Positions 16,231 to 24,806 of a DNA stretch of 64,000 bases are shown in pieces. The translations under genes were made by a program, and so were the position numbers. Within the stretch, counting starts at the first letter, position 1; each line of letters starts with the position of its first letter. The notes below the pieces were generated by a model. That model saw only the letters and a program-made list of their open reading frames with translations, made no database searches and had not been told where the DNA came from. Origin of the DNA: Pedobacter caeni (GTDB lineage Bacteria > Bacteroidota > Bacteroidia > Sphingobacteriales > Sphingobacteriaceae); NCBI RefSeq assembly GCF_900129215.1, contig NZ_FQUQ01000001.1, forward strand, positions 992,001 through 1,056,000, written 5' to 3'.

Positions 16231-16878
16231 TTAGGTTAAAGTAATGCTTCCACAATATTTGGAATCTGAAACCATTTTTTCGTCAGCGGTGACGACCATG
16301 ATGTAACAGTGAAGCGGCAGACCGATAAAGTCAAACGGAACCACCATCCTGAGCGTTAAAGCTGACCGTAAAGTAGCGACCGGATTAGAGATGATGTGTT
16401 CTATTTCCGGTGTATGGATGTAGATCTTCACTAAATCGGTGTTATTACTTATGCCATAGCCAACGATCAACTCCCATGAAACATCCAGTGTTGCCATTTC
16501 ACCGGCTACGCTTGCTACTTTCGCTTTTTGAACAGGAGCTAACTTGCCCCTACCTATCGAAAAGTTCTCATAGTCAATGCTATAATTGGGCGCTGTTCCC
16601 TTAAGCCCATGCTCAAGGTTGTAGCTCAGTGCAGCATTTCCAGGAGCCAGATTTTTCTTATTGGATTTGAACCCAAGAGCAATTGCTCCACTGAACAGAC
16701 TCACATGCTGCATGATCATTCCAAAGCCGGCTCGTTGGTTAGCCTGGCCAATTGTAGCTGGCTTTGAGGATTTCCCTGGCTTCATTGAAAATACATTTTT
16801 GTTTTTGACACGACGGCCAACGTTGTTTCCTACTTTTCCTGTGAGGTGGTAGAATGGACCTCCTTCTAAAAATGCCAT
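16231..16878 (-). CDS. DUF6266 family protein, first gene of the lysis-like operon
   Basis: The 215-residue protein has the typical DUF6266 length and marks: start MAFLEGGPFYHLTGKVGNNVG, the N-rich stretch LAPGNAALSYNLEHGLKG, and IDYENFSIGRGKLAPV, followed by a beta-rich half with DVSWEL and DLVKIYIHTPE. No signal peptide or membrane helix. It is 66 bases upstream of the holin-like gene on the same strand and so probably leads the five-gene operon. Together with the copies at 13980 and 18071 it shows local amplification of the family. Confidence 0.85.
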   Translation of the reverse strand: MAFLEGGPFYHLTGKVGNNVGRRVKNKNVFSMKPGKSSKPATIGQANQRAGFGMIMQHVSLFSGAIALGFKSNKKNLAPGNAALSYNLEHGLKGTAPNYSIDYENFSIGRGKLAPVQKAKVASVAGEMATLDVSWELIVGYGISNNTDLVKIYIHTPEIEHIISNPVATLRSALTLRMVVPFDFIGLPLHCYIMVVTADEKMVSDSKYCGSITLT

Positions 16879-17166
16879 AATTTTAAGTTTTAAAAAATGA
16901 ATTAATCTGTTGATTCATAAGTCGCTTGCAAGCTGCATTTTCCGGGTACCTCGGAAGCTGCTTAAACATTACGATTCAAACGTATGAATCGATATCTTAA
17001 TAACCTAGGCCTCAATGGGTAATGAACGCATTTGAACGGTTTTGACTCAATTTGACTGGATTTGACACCCTTAGCAATTTTACAAATGACCATAAAACAA
17101 AAATGCTTGTACTAATCAGCACAAGCATAAGAAGCAGGTTTAGGTGAACAATACTGTAATATGACC

Positions 17167-17412
17167 TTACTCAGATTCCAGAATTGAAGATTTAAGATAA
17201 TACTTTCGCTTGCCTACCAGTCTCATTTTCCAGTCGAGCTCTTTTGCCAATCTCCGAAAAGTACTTTCGCTAACGCTTAATAGCCGCATTACCTGAAACT
17301 TATCTAGCCACTCAGCTGGTGGCACTGGTGCTTGATATATAACTATCTGCTGCTCTTTGGAATTAAAATATCTTTCTAACTTCTGTTCTATTCTTCTCAA
17401 TATCATTTTCAT
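17167..17412 (-). CDS. Small helix-turn-helix (excisionase/MerR-like) protein
   Basis: An 81-residue protein with an N-terminal coiled helix (RRIEQKLERYF) and a winged-helix motif beginning EWLDKFQVMRLLSVSESTFRRL, the signature of HTH_17-type DNA-binding proteins that act as excisionases or small regulators in Bacteroidota mobile elements. It stands alone between the lysis-like operon (same strand) and the DUF6266-GNAT gene (opposite strand), so it is the natural candidate to control either. No recombinase is present nearby. Confidence 0.75.
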   Translation of the reverse strand: MKMILRRIEQKLERYFNSKEQQIVIYQAPVPPAEWLDKFQVMRLLSVSESTFRRLAKELDWKMRLVGKRKYYLKSSILESE

Positions 17413-18070
17413 AACAATAGGGATTTTAGTAGGCCGGTTTTGGACATGAGGATTTACCCAGGCGACAAAAGTAAAGGCCTATTTATTTAATTAATAAGGA
17501 TGAATTTTCGGTAGACCGATTAAGTCGGGCGCTTGAGGTACTATTTGGGATTTAAGTATTTCATCATGAGATTCGATTTAAAGGTTAATCTTTACGTTAA
17601 TTATTTCCCTCCCTTTTTATTTTAATCTTCCCCTGGTGTTCTGTTTCAAATCAGGTCATTACAAAACAGTACTTCAGCGAGGATACATCAATAGCTTCAT
17701 TATTACCAGCATAGTAATACTATAAATATATGTTTTATTTAATAAAAAATTAAATATTATTTATAATAGTTATTTCTGTATAAAAAATATTTAAACAATA
17801 GATAAGCATCATAATTTCTATAATGTTGGGGAATATTTACACTGAGATCCGGTTAAAATGTTTTGCATATCCGTTTTCTTCCGGTTGACTATCATTTAAC
17901 CATTAATACGAGGTTAATAGGTCCATGATTGGTCTGACGAACCTTTTAGCCATGTTTCTATAATCAGGTGATGGTGAGTTTAATTAAAACGCATATAAAC
18001 ACGATATGAAAAATATTTTGTAACTTGTTTTTAATCAATTCATTCAGTTAACTAATTAAATAAATTAAAA
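17413..18070. other. Long AT-rich intergenic region without a gene
   Basis: About 650 bases between divergent genes; the stretch 17700-17820 is almost pure A and T. I see no frame with family support, no tRNA and no strong hairpin. It probably contains the promoters of both flanking genes. It could hold an unannotated regulatory RNA, but nothing in the sequence shows one. Confidence 0.5.
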
Positions 18071-19114
18071 ATGGGAAAATTAATAAATGGGTTATTTGGC
18101 GGATTCCATGGCAGAATCGGCAACCTGGTAGGTTATACCTTGAAAGGTAAACATGTGATAAGAACAATTGGCAGAAGTGAAAAACCACTTACTCCGGCAA
18201 GGAAAGCAAATTGTCAAAAGATGACGGTGGTCAACGAGATCCTTAAGCCTTCAATTCAAGCAATCCGTGCAGGATTCCGCCTTGCGGTTGCCGGAACAGA
18301 CAGAAACGAATACAATGAAGCAGTTTCTTACAATAAAAAGAATGCCCTTCAGGGAGCATATCCGGATATCAGTCTGGACTACAGTAAAGTATTAATGAGC
18401 ATGGGAACACTTCCTGTGGCTATTAATCCTTCCATTAGTCAGGCAGAAGAAAAAATCACCTTTAACTGGGAAATATCGGCTAGTCCGGTAAGTGAGTATC
18501 ATACTGACCGCACTATGTTAGTGATCTATTTCCCTGATTTAAAAGTGAGCTTTTGCCAGTTAATCGGAGCAAAAAGAGTCGAGGGAAAAGATGTGATTGT
18601 GATCAGTTCTGAACATATAAACGAACGGATGGAAGCTTATATTTCTTTTGCTAAAGACGATGGAAAAGCAGTTTCTAATAGCGTACACGCGGGTTCATTG
18701 AACTTAGATCGTAAAACAACAGTTGCAGACGATAGCACACCTGAAATAAAAGATATTCCTGGATTTGTTCATTCGCTAAAGGACGAATTTAGTCAAAATT
18801 TAGGCGGAGACTGTGAGTTGAAACTCAATCAGTATGATGCCCGCATTGCAGAACTTAGCATCAATTCCTCTCCTAACACCCAAGCGGATATAAAAGAATC
18901 TCTATCTTCAACATTGTCTCTTTTATTCAAAAAAGCAAAGATTAATCGTATTGTTCTGAAAATAAACACAGACAATAATGAAATGATCAGCTTATTGAAG
19001 GTTCTGGGCTTTAAAAAGGAAGGTCATTTTATTGAAAATCGGTTTGTAAATAGCAAGTGGATTAACGAATATCAATTTGCGATACTAAAATCGGAATGGG
19101 ACTTATTAAACTAG
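18071..19114 (+). CDS. DUF6266 protein fused to a degenerate GNAT acetyltransferase domain
   Basis: Residues 1-215 are DUF6266 (start MGKLINGLFGGFHGRIGNLVG; YNEAVSYNKKNALQGAYPD; LDYSKVLMSMGTLPVA). After a linker (about 216-230) the remaining ~115 residues resemble the GNAT fold: RIVLKINTDNNEMISLLKVLGFKKEG is motif B and EYQFAILKSEW is the closing strand typical of RimJ/RimL-type enzymes. The acetyl-CoA loop Q/R-x-x-G-x-G/A expected before KKAKINRIVLKI is not recognisable, so the domain may be inactive or bind another ligand. I know no standard DUF6266-GNAT architecture. Start chosen at the family's conserved N terminus. Confidence 0.8.
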   Translation: MGKLINGLFGGFHGRIGNLVGYTLKGKHVIRTIGRSEKPLTPARKANCQKMTVVNEILKPSIQAIRAGFRLAVAGTDRNEYNEAVSYNKKNALQGAYPDISLDYSKVLMSMGTLPVAINPSISQAEEKITFNWEISASPVSEYHTDRTMLVIYFPDLKVSFCQLIGAKRVEGKDVIVISSEHINERMEAYISFAKDDGKAVSNSVHAGSLNLDRKTTVADDSTPEIKDIPGFVHSLKDEFSQNLGGDCELKLNQYDARIAELSINSSPNTQADIKESLSSTLSLLFKKAKINRIVLKINTDNNEMISLLKVLGFKKEGHFIENRFVNSKWINEYQFAILKSEWDLLN

Positions 19115-19317
19115 TCGTTTAGCAAAGGAAGTTTGGCTCTTTTACCGTATATGGTTTACCAGAAGATCTTCAGAATCTACCCTGGAAGGAATTTCTATGG
19201 ATTTAGTTACCAACCAATGGAGCAAATCTTTCAATCATTTATATCTCTATAGACAGTAAAGTATTGTTAGCCAGATCTTAAAACATCAGCAAAAAAAACA
19301 GAACAAATATCATCCTC

Positions 19318-19683
19318 CTAACGAAAAGGCGAAAGCGAAGCCGTTACCATTGATACACACAGCAAATACAATACTGTAACAATAAATGCCGTTAACAGAT
19401 GCGATTTAGCCCGGCGTAAATCCTGCTGTTTTAAGTTGGTATAGACACATGATAGCGATGTTAACAGGACAAAAACCAGTGCTCCCCATTCTACGATGAA
19501 CTTATGAATAAGTAAATTTGTAATCCCTGCAGATGATGCTCCACCACCATAGTTATAAAAGTATATTAGAGGAATTACCAATATGTAGAGAAATGCGGAA
19601 TAGGCAACTCCAATTATCAAGAAAAAAAGAAAATGCATCCACTCCGTCTTACTCTTGAGGATATCTTTTATTGAGATGACCAT
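19318..19683 (-). CDS. Small integral membrane protein of unknown function
   Basis: 121 residues with three strong hydrophobic segments (FLFFLIIGVAYSAFLYILVI, VEWGALVFVLLTSLSC and LLTAFIVTVLYLLCVSMV). No family recognised. It is on the same strand as the RidA-like lipoprotein gene, 82 bases away. The 200 bases downstream toward the DUF6266-GNAT gene contain no supported gene. Confidence 0.55.
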   Translation of the reverse strand: MVISIKDILKSKTEWMHFLFFLIIGVAYSAFLYILVIPLIYFYNYGGGASSAGITNLLIHKFIVEWGALVFVLLTSLSCVYTNLKQQDLRRAKSHLLTAFIVTVLYLLCVSMVTASLSPFR

Positions 19684-19765
19684 TCTATCCAGGGCTCAAA
19701 AAATTTCTGTTGATGATTTGATGGAGTAGAATGTCTATTGTTCGCATTTGGAGAATAAAAGTAAG

Positions 19766-20260
19766 TTATTCATTATTATCTGGCAGTTGTGCAATTAAAT
19801 CAACTTCTACCTTTGCTTTAGCTTCATACAACCTGCTGATTTGTACCCAGGTCGCAGCAGGATAATCACCTTTATAAAACTCTTTTCTTGAATCGTTGTA
19901 TTTCTTCATTAGCTCTATGTCGGTAGTATAAAGGTTTTCTTTTACCACATTTTCTGAGGAGGCTCCATAGGCATTTAAGCACTTTTCCAATGTTTTATAA
20001 AGTGCGGTTATACCCTTTGGGCTTAAATCACTTGTAGGAACCCCGGAAATGTAAAGGGTATTACCTACTTTAACAACCTGAGCATACCCGGCAGTTTCAT
20101 CTTGCTTTTTCTCATTACCCCAGTTCCACTTTTCTTTAATTATAGCTTTCTTTTCTGTCGCGGGTTTTCCTCCAGCTTTTTTTGAGTCATCGCTGTTTTT
20201 GCAGCCAGTTTGAATATATAAAAGGGAAACAAGACCAAATAATAACGTCGTTTTAGTCAT
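19766..20260 (-). CDS. RidA (YjgF/YER057c/UK114) family lipoprotein
   Basis: The 164-residue protein has a lipoprotein signal with Cys20 (LLYIQTGC) and then a RidA domain (about 45-160): GYAQVVKVGNTLYISGVP, ALYKTLEKCLNAYGASSENVVKENLYTTDIE, and YPAATWVQISRLYEAKAKVEVDLIA. Cytosolic RidA deaminates reactive enamines using a conserved Arg in the C-terminal strand; here the equivalent position reads ISRLYEAKAKVEVDL, so the catalytic Arg is not obvious. An exported lipidated RidA suggests a binding or structural role. A truncated copy of its first 20 codons and upstream DNA sits at 46100-46159. Confidence 0.85.
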   Translation of the reverse strand: MTKTTLLFGLVSLLYIQTGCKNSDDSKKAGGKPATEKKAIIKEKWNWGNEKKQDETAGYAQVVKVGNTLYISGVPTSDLSPKGITALYKTLEKCLNAYGASSENVVKENLYTTDIELMKKYNDSRKEFYKGDYPAATWVQISRLYEAKAKVEVDLIAQLPDNNE

Positions 20261-20347
20261 ATAAACTTGTTTAAATTAATTTCATTGCGACACTAAATGT
20301 AAAACTTAAAACCGCAATTGCCAAGATCCATGCAGTTTCTTCCTGTC

Positions 20348-20956
20348 TTATTTCCTAAGGCACCAGGTAGTCATTGACCGCAGATTCTGGACATTGGTGG
20401 TCTTGATCGGCTCATGTAAGGTTGCACCTAGCTTTTTGGTAAAGGCGAACAGCATTTCCTGATTCACCAGAAAACGCTCGGATTCATCTGGCAGAAGATA
20501 TCTTCCATTTCCGATTGATCTGACGAGGCTTTCAATACCAATATCCGATGCCAGACGACAAAACAGATACCCTCCGGGACGGATCACCCGCCACATTGAG
20601 TTCAACATTTCCTCAAAATGCTGGAGGTTACTCGCAAAATGGAGCACTGCACTACTAATCACCAGGTCAAACTGTCCATCATTAAATGGTAGATTTTCTA
20701 CAAGACCAATCTTAAAATTATCTTGTGACGAACTACCGGAAAAAGGTGCAGCCATCTGTTTGATCCTTGCAATGTTGTCTGCAGATGAATCGACACCGTA
20801 AACCTGATATCCCGATCGTAAAAAGTAACCGACATTCCTCCCCTGCCCGCAGCCTGCATCGAGGATCGACTGACAGTCATCATATGTTCCTTTTAACAAC
20901 TGATCAAATAAATAGATGTCGATATTACCAAACTGGTGGCGCAGGTCTTCTTTCAT
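20348..20956 (-). CDS. Class I SAM-dependent methyltransferase
   Basis: The 202-residue protein shows the methyltransferase motif I ILDAGCGQGRNVGYF, the acidic strand-2 end VYGVDSSADNI, NLPFNDGQFDLVISSAVLHF (motif IV) and a post-motif VIRPGGYLFCRL. This is the Methyltransf_11 pattern; the substrate is unknown. I start it at the ATG at 20956, since the upstream in-frame extension to 21040 lacks family character. A partial, deleted copy of its 5' region lies at 24597-24693, sharing even the upstream bases. Confidence 0.88.
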   Translation of the reverse strand: MKEDLRHQFGNIDIYLFDQLLKGTYDDCQSILDAGCGQGRNVGYFLRSGYQVYGVDSSADNIARIKQMAAPFSGSSSQDNFKIGLVENLPFNDGQFDLVISSAVLHFASNLQHFEEMLNSMWRVIRPGGYLFCRLASDIGIESLVRSIGNGRYLLPDESERFLVNQEMLFAFTKKLGATLHEPIKTTNVQNLRSMTTWCLRK

Positions 20957-21167
20957 AAAACAAAAATAAGGATAATCTCCTCCCCCGCATATGCTTTTGT
21001 TTGATTGCAAAAAAGAACATTTTAAAATCTGACCACCCATTTTATTTTTGCAAAATACTCCAATCTTGGATTACTTTTGCCGAAACGCACCATCTCTTGT
21101 TGACCATCAATGATGATGGAATAGGTTTAGATGAAAAAATGTTAAATATCTGCTACACTTAGTTTAA

Positions 21168-21845
21168 CTAACCTTTTCCCAAACTGGTAAAGACCAGGTC
21201 GTTCAGGAAAGCGCTGATTTCAGATTCCTCCTTTGCCACTCCGAAATCGGTTAATGATGGGAGATTGTTCATAAAAAAATTTTGGAAATGAGCCATCTCA
21301 ATAATGGTAGATGCCAGGGATTTGGGATATTTATACTCAGGGCTACATTCAGAAATAATAACACTGACAACAGCGCAGAGATCTTTATATGGCTTAAAAA
21401 ATTGCTGTTTGTTGTCCTCTCCTACCTGCTTTGTCAGGTAGGCTTTTGATCCTTCTGTAATAATGATCTGGTGCAATAAACTTTCATTGATATAGCTCGT
21501 TTGCTCATCATCTTCCACTGCAGTTGCCAGAAGGTTGATCACCTTCTTCAGCCTGATGGCCGGATCAGCTATATTATTGGTTTGAAAACTGATCTGAAAC
21601 TCAAGCCAGCCCCAATACCAGGCAGTAAGATATACCAAAAGTTTATGCTTGTTCTCAAAATAACGGTAAATACCAGCTTCTGTGGTGCCAATATTTTCGG
21701 CCAGTTTTTTAAAGGTGAATGCTTCAAATCCTGCTTTGTAAATTAGCTGCACACTATGCTTCAGAATATTCTTACCCAGGTCCGAGCTTTCCGGATTTTT
21801 AAGGTACAAGGCTTCATTCATTTTTATCTGTAGCTGTAATTTCAT
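21168..21845 (-). CDS. TetR/AcrR family transcriptional regulator
   Basis: A 225-residue regulator with the TetR helix-turn-helix (KAGFEAFTFKKLAENIGTTEAGIYRYFENKHKLLVYL, about residues 37-72) and a helical ligand domain. It is divergent from the carbonic anhydrase gene, and the intergenic region carries an inverted repeat, so it probably controls itself and that gene. The ligand is unknown. A Met at residue 9 is an alternative start. Confidence 0.9.
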   Translation of the reverse strand: MKLQLQIKMNEALYLKNPESSDLGKNILKHSVQLIYKAGFEAFTFKKLAENIGTTEAGIYRYFENKHKLLVYLTAWYWGWLEFQISFQTNNIADPAIRLKKVINLLATAVEDDEQTSYINESLLHQIIITEGSKAYLTKQVGEDNKQQFFKPYKDLCAVVSVIISECSPEYKYPKSLASTIIEMAHFQNFFMNNLPSLTDFGVAKEESEISAFLNDLVFTSLGKG

Positions 21846-21912
21846 TCTGTTCGCCTCTTTTTCTTTTGGATAAGGAGAACAAAGCTAATGAAAATATATC
21901 TGGATTATTTTT

Positions 21913-21948
21913 GATAGTAATACTACCATACAGAAAACCATTACTATC
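21913..21948. promoter_or_regulatory. Inverted repeat between TetR and carbonic anhydrase genes
   Basis: GATAGTAAT (21913-21921) and ATTACTATC (21940-21948) are perfect reverse complements. The second arm overlaps a TAnnTTTG -7 box (TATCTTTG, 21945-21952) directed toward the carbonic anhydrase gene, so protein bound here would affect that promoter. The 18-base spacer is wide for one TetR dimer. Confidence 0.5.
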
Positions 21949-22016
21949 TTTGTTGCTGTCCTTGTATCCTTTAGTGGGTATTTATTAAAATATAAAAAAC
22001 TGTTAAACCCGATAAA

Positions 22017-22664
22017 ATGAAGACGTTAACAAAAGAAATGCAATCAGCCATCACTCCAACCATGGCATTAGATTTATTGAAAGACGGTAACAAAAGGTTT
22101 GTTAGCAACCTGAAAATTAACCGAAACCTTTTGCAACAGGCGAATGAAACATCAGATGGACAGCATCCATTTGCTGTAATTCTGAGCTGCATTGATAGTC
22201 GTACATCTGCCGAACTTATTTTCGATCAGGGACTTGGTGATGTTTTTAGTGTGCGCATTGCCGGAAACATCATTAACGAAGACATTTTGGGCAGTATGGA
22301 ATTTGGTTGCAAAGTTGCCGGCTCAAAAATTATTGTGGTATTAGGACACACCAAGTGCGGAGCTGTAAAAGGTGCTTGTGATCATGTGGAAATGGGTAAT
22401 CTTACCGCCTTGCTGACTAAAATAAGACCTGCTGTGGATGACGAAACCACCACTACTGAAAACCGTACTTCCAGTAACCCGGTTTTTGTAGAAAACGTTT
22501 CCACCATCAATGTGAAGCGCACAGTTAAATCAATAATGGAACGCAGTCCAATTCTGAAAGAAATGATTGAAAGCGGAGAAATTGGAATCATCGGAGGTTC
22601 GCACGACATCGCAACAGGTGAAGTATCCTTTTTCCATGATACCTCAAGCATCCATAACATTTAA
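22017..22664 (+). CDS. Beta-class carbonic anhydrase
   Basis: The 215-residue protein has the beta-carbonic anhydrase zinc site: Cys58 and Asp60-x-Arg62 in LSCIDSRTSAELIFDQGLGD, His111 and Cys114 in LGHTKCGAVKGA. It interconverts CO2 and bicarbonate in the cytosol (no signal peptide). The sequence DVFSVRIAGNIIN and the C-terminal IIGGSHDIATGEVSFF are normal for the group. It is transcribed divergently from a TetR gene and ends at a strong terminator, so it is a single-gene unit. Confidence 0.95.
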   Translation: MKTLTKEMQSAITPTMALDLLKDGNKRFVSNLKINRNLLQQANETSDGQHPFAVILSCIDSRTSAELIFDQGLGDVFSVRIAGNIINEDILGSMEFGCKVAGSKIIVVLGHTKCGAVKGACDHVEMGNLTALLTKIRPAVDDETTTTENRTSSNPVFVENVSTINVKRTVKSIMERSPILKEMIESGEIGIIGGSHDIATGEVSFFHDTSSIHNI

Positions 22665-22688
22665 GAACAAAGGAGATTTTTATATAAA

Positions 22689-22726
22689 AACGGGGCTTAT
22701 CTACTAAATATAAGCCCCGTTCTCCT
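22689..22726 (+). terminator. Terminator of the carbonic anhydrase gene
   Basis: Perfect 12-bp stem AACGGGGCTTAT (22689-22700) / ATAAGCCCCGTT (22710-22721), 9-base loop, followed by CTCCT rather than a long T run. Confidence 0.8.
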
Positions 22727-22846
22727 ACCTGCTAAATTTTAATACACCAATTTCTGATGGCTTTGTTAATTATTGGATACCAATAAAGATTACTTGACAG
22801 ATATCTGTCTTAATAAGTATATTTATTGCCAGAACCAATATAACTT

Positions 22847-24301
22847 ATGACTACAGGAAAATTTTTATCCCGATACATCCGAACCGCCATACTACTTTGT
22901 AGCATATTGCTTAATCCCGCCTTCCTGATGGCGCAAAAAAAGTGTGATTGTGAAGGTAATTTCAAATGGGTAAAAGAGACTTTTGAGAAAAATGACGCGG
23001 GCTTCGGCTATGCGCTGCAACAAAAAGGCGCAGATGCTTATCAAAAGCTGAACAACACGATTCTGGTACGTATTAAAAAGGCCAATACCAAAGAAGAATG
23101 TGCTGCGGTGATGCGGGATTGGCTACAATTTTTCCGAAACGCCCACCATGGCATTGCTCCGTTGCAGGATGCAACAGTTACAGCCGCCGCCAAGAATACA
23201 ATTACCTGGGAAACGCTTCCGCTTACAGAAGAAGAGGTTAAAAAACAAATCCCTTCTGGCGGTCCTGCTTCCTTTGAAGGGATTTGGAGCACCGGCGCCT
23301 ATAGATTAGCCATTGTCAAAAAAGACAATAACTATAAAGGTATGGTCTTGGCTTCCACCAATATGAACTGGACACCTGGTAAGGTCAAACTAAGGATTTC
23401 TGCTGATAGCTCCGGTGTATTTTATATGGGAGACTATTCTCCGGCAACGTTTAATAAAGCGTTGGCTCATGGAAAAAATACGCTTCAACTGGGCCGTATT
23501 TTTTTAAAAAGAGAATATCCGGTATTACAGGATGATGCCGGCGTACAGTTGTACGCAAAAGAGATGACCAGCACAGGACCTTTTCTGCAGCAGATATCGG
23601 CAAAAACGATCCTGCTCCGCATCCCGACTTTTATTGATTCCCAAAAGGGCCTGATCGACAGTATCCTCAAAGCCAATGATCAGCTGCTGAAACGTACCGA
23701 AAATCTGGTTATTGACATCAGGGATAACGGCGGTGGGTCTGATGTTAGTTATTATGAAATTATTCCATTACTGTACACCAACCCCATCCGTAGTGTAAAT
23801 GTCGAATTTCTATCTACCCCACTTAACAATTCAAGAATGGAACGTTACCTGGCTAAATTTGTTGGTTCGGAAGCTGAGAAAGACCAAATTAGAAATATGA
23901 TCAAAAAATTAAATGAAAATCCAGGTAAATTTGTGAACCTCAATGGAGGGAAAGTTGTTAGCGAAGGAAAACTGGATACTATTTTCCCATTTCCTAAAAA
24001 CGTAGGCATTATCATTAATCAAGCTAACGGCAGTACGGCTGAAGAATTTCTGATGGCAGCTAAACAGAGTAAAAAAGTAAAACTCTTTGGTGTTACTACG
24101 GCAGGTGTTCTTGATATCTCCAACATGTATGTGGTGAATTCCCCGGATGGTCAATTCGAACTCAGCTACTCGTTATCGAGAAGTCTGCGGATACCAGACC
24201 TAACGATCGATGGAAAAGGCATCATGCCTGATTATTACATCGATAGAAGCATTTCGCCGGAAAAATGGTTGGACCATGTGATTGGCATATTGGAACAATA
24301 A
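22847..24301 (+). CDS. S41 family (C-terminal processing) peptidase
   Basis: The 484-residue protein has a signal peptide (TAILLCSILLNPAFLMAQ) and, in its C-terminal half, the tail-specific protease core: NLVIDIRDNGGGSD, then INQANGSTAEEFLMAAKQSKKVKLFG with the nucleophile Ser in GSTAEE, and GKGIMPDYYID. It would act in the periplasm or on the surface. No PDZ domain is apparent; the N-terminal ~250 residues are a helical and beta region common to Bacteroidota S41 proteins. It is monocistronic, followed by a relic of a transporter gene. Confidence 0.9.
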   Translation: MTTGKFLSRYIRTAILLCSILLNPAFLMAQKKCDCEGNFKWVKETFEKNDAGFGYALQQKGADAYQKLNNTILVRIKKANTKEECAAVMRDWLQFFRNAHHGIAPLQDATVTAAAKNTITWETLPLTEEEVKKQIPSGGPASFEGIWSTGAYRLAIVKKDNNYKGMVLASTNMNWTPGKVKLRISADSSGVFYMGDYSPATFNKALAHGKNTLQLGRIFLKREYPVLQDDAGVQLYAKEMTSTGPFLQQISAKTILLRIPTFIDSQKGLIDSILKANDQLLKRTENLVIDIRDNGGGSDVSYYEIIPLLYTNPIRSVNVEFLSTPLNNSRMERYLAKFVGSEAEKDQIRNMIKKLNENPGKFVNLNGGKVVSEGKLDTIFPFPKNVGIIINQANGSTAEEFLMAAKQSKKVKLFGVTTAGVLDISNMYVVNSPDGQFELSYSLSRSLRIPDLTIDGKGIMPDYYIDRSISPEKWLDHVIGILEQ

Positions 24302-24340
24302 CCGGTTTCCTCAAATCAATATTTCGGAACTTTTGATACC

Positions 24341-24606
24341 TTAATCCCAGGTTATTTTCATGCGGAACATATATTTGTTCTATTCACATCAACTGTACTG
24401 ATCTGGCTTAGCTTAATTGCACAATCGTGTATCTCTATACCTGCACTTCTAAATCAAGGATTGAGTATGGCTGATGCAATTGTCCGGCTACTGAAATGCC
24501 TGGCTACAAACAGGTGCTGATCAATTCACTGTTTGTGCTTTTCGCGTTTTTAATATTGGGTTTACTATTTATTGCGATATCGCGATTCGGGACAGTTAAA
24601 AAGTAA
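24341..24606 (+). pseudogene. Relic of an MFS transporter C-terminus
   Basis: Two consecutive frames read HAEHIFVLFTSTVLIWLSLI and ALLNQGLSMADAIVRLLK, then after a one-base shift MPGYKQVLINSLFVLFAFLI ending in LFIAISRFGTVKK and a stop at 24604-24606. Hydrophobic helices and the GYKQVLINSLFVLFAFLI ending resemble the last helices of EmrB/QacA-type transporters. No start or body is present. The stop overlaps the methyltransferase relic that follows on the other strand. Confidence 0.45.
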
Positions 24607-24693
24607 GCAGCATTCCTCCCCTGCCTGCAACCTGCGTCAAGGATTGACTGACAGTCAAAATATGGATAATCTCCTCCCACGCGTATGCCTTCA
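24597..24693 (-). pseudogene. Deleted partial copy of the methyltransferase gene at 20348-20956
   Basis: Read on the minus strand, DCQSILDAGCRQGRNAAYFL repeats DCQSILDAGCGQGRNVGYFL of the intact gene at the same coding position. The DNA upstream (GGATAATCTCCTCCCACGCGTATGC) matches the intact gene's upstream bases, but about 80 bases including the start codon are missing between the two blocks. It is therefore a non-functional duplicate, not a conserved short gene. Confidence 0.8.
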
Positions 24694-24806
24694 GTTATCA
24701 TAATTATCTCCAAAGATGGAAAAGAACCACTTTTCTCGGAAACATACAGGTTATGGTAAATATTCAGTAAATTCTTATATTTAAACTTAACCAAACAATT
24801 AAAATT

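Noticed and set aside
17413..18070. AT-rich intergenic stretch as a replication or partition site
   Set aside because: Base composition alone is not evidence; no iterons or parS-like sites were seen.
9790..19000. An attachment-site duplicate of the tRNA-Lys 3' end
   Set aside because: I scanned for the T-arm and acceptor sequence downstream and saw no second copy, so no integrated element can be bounded.
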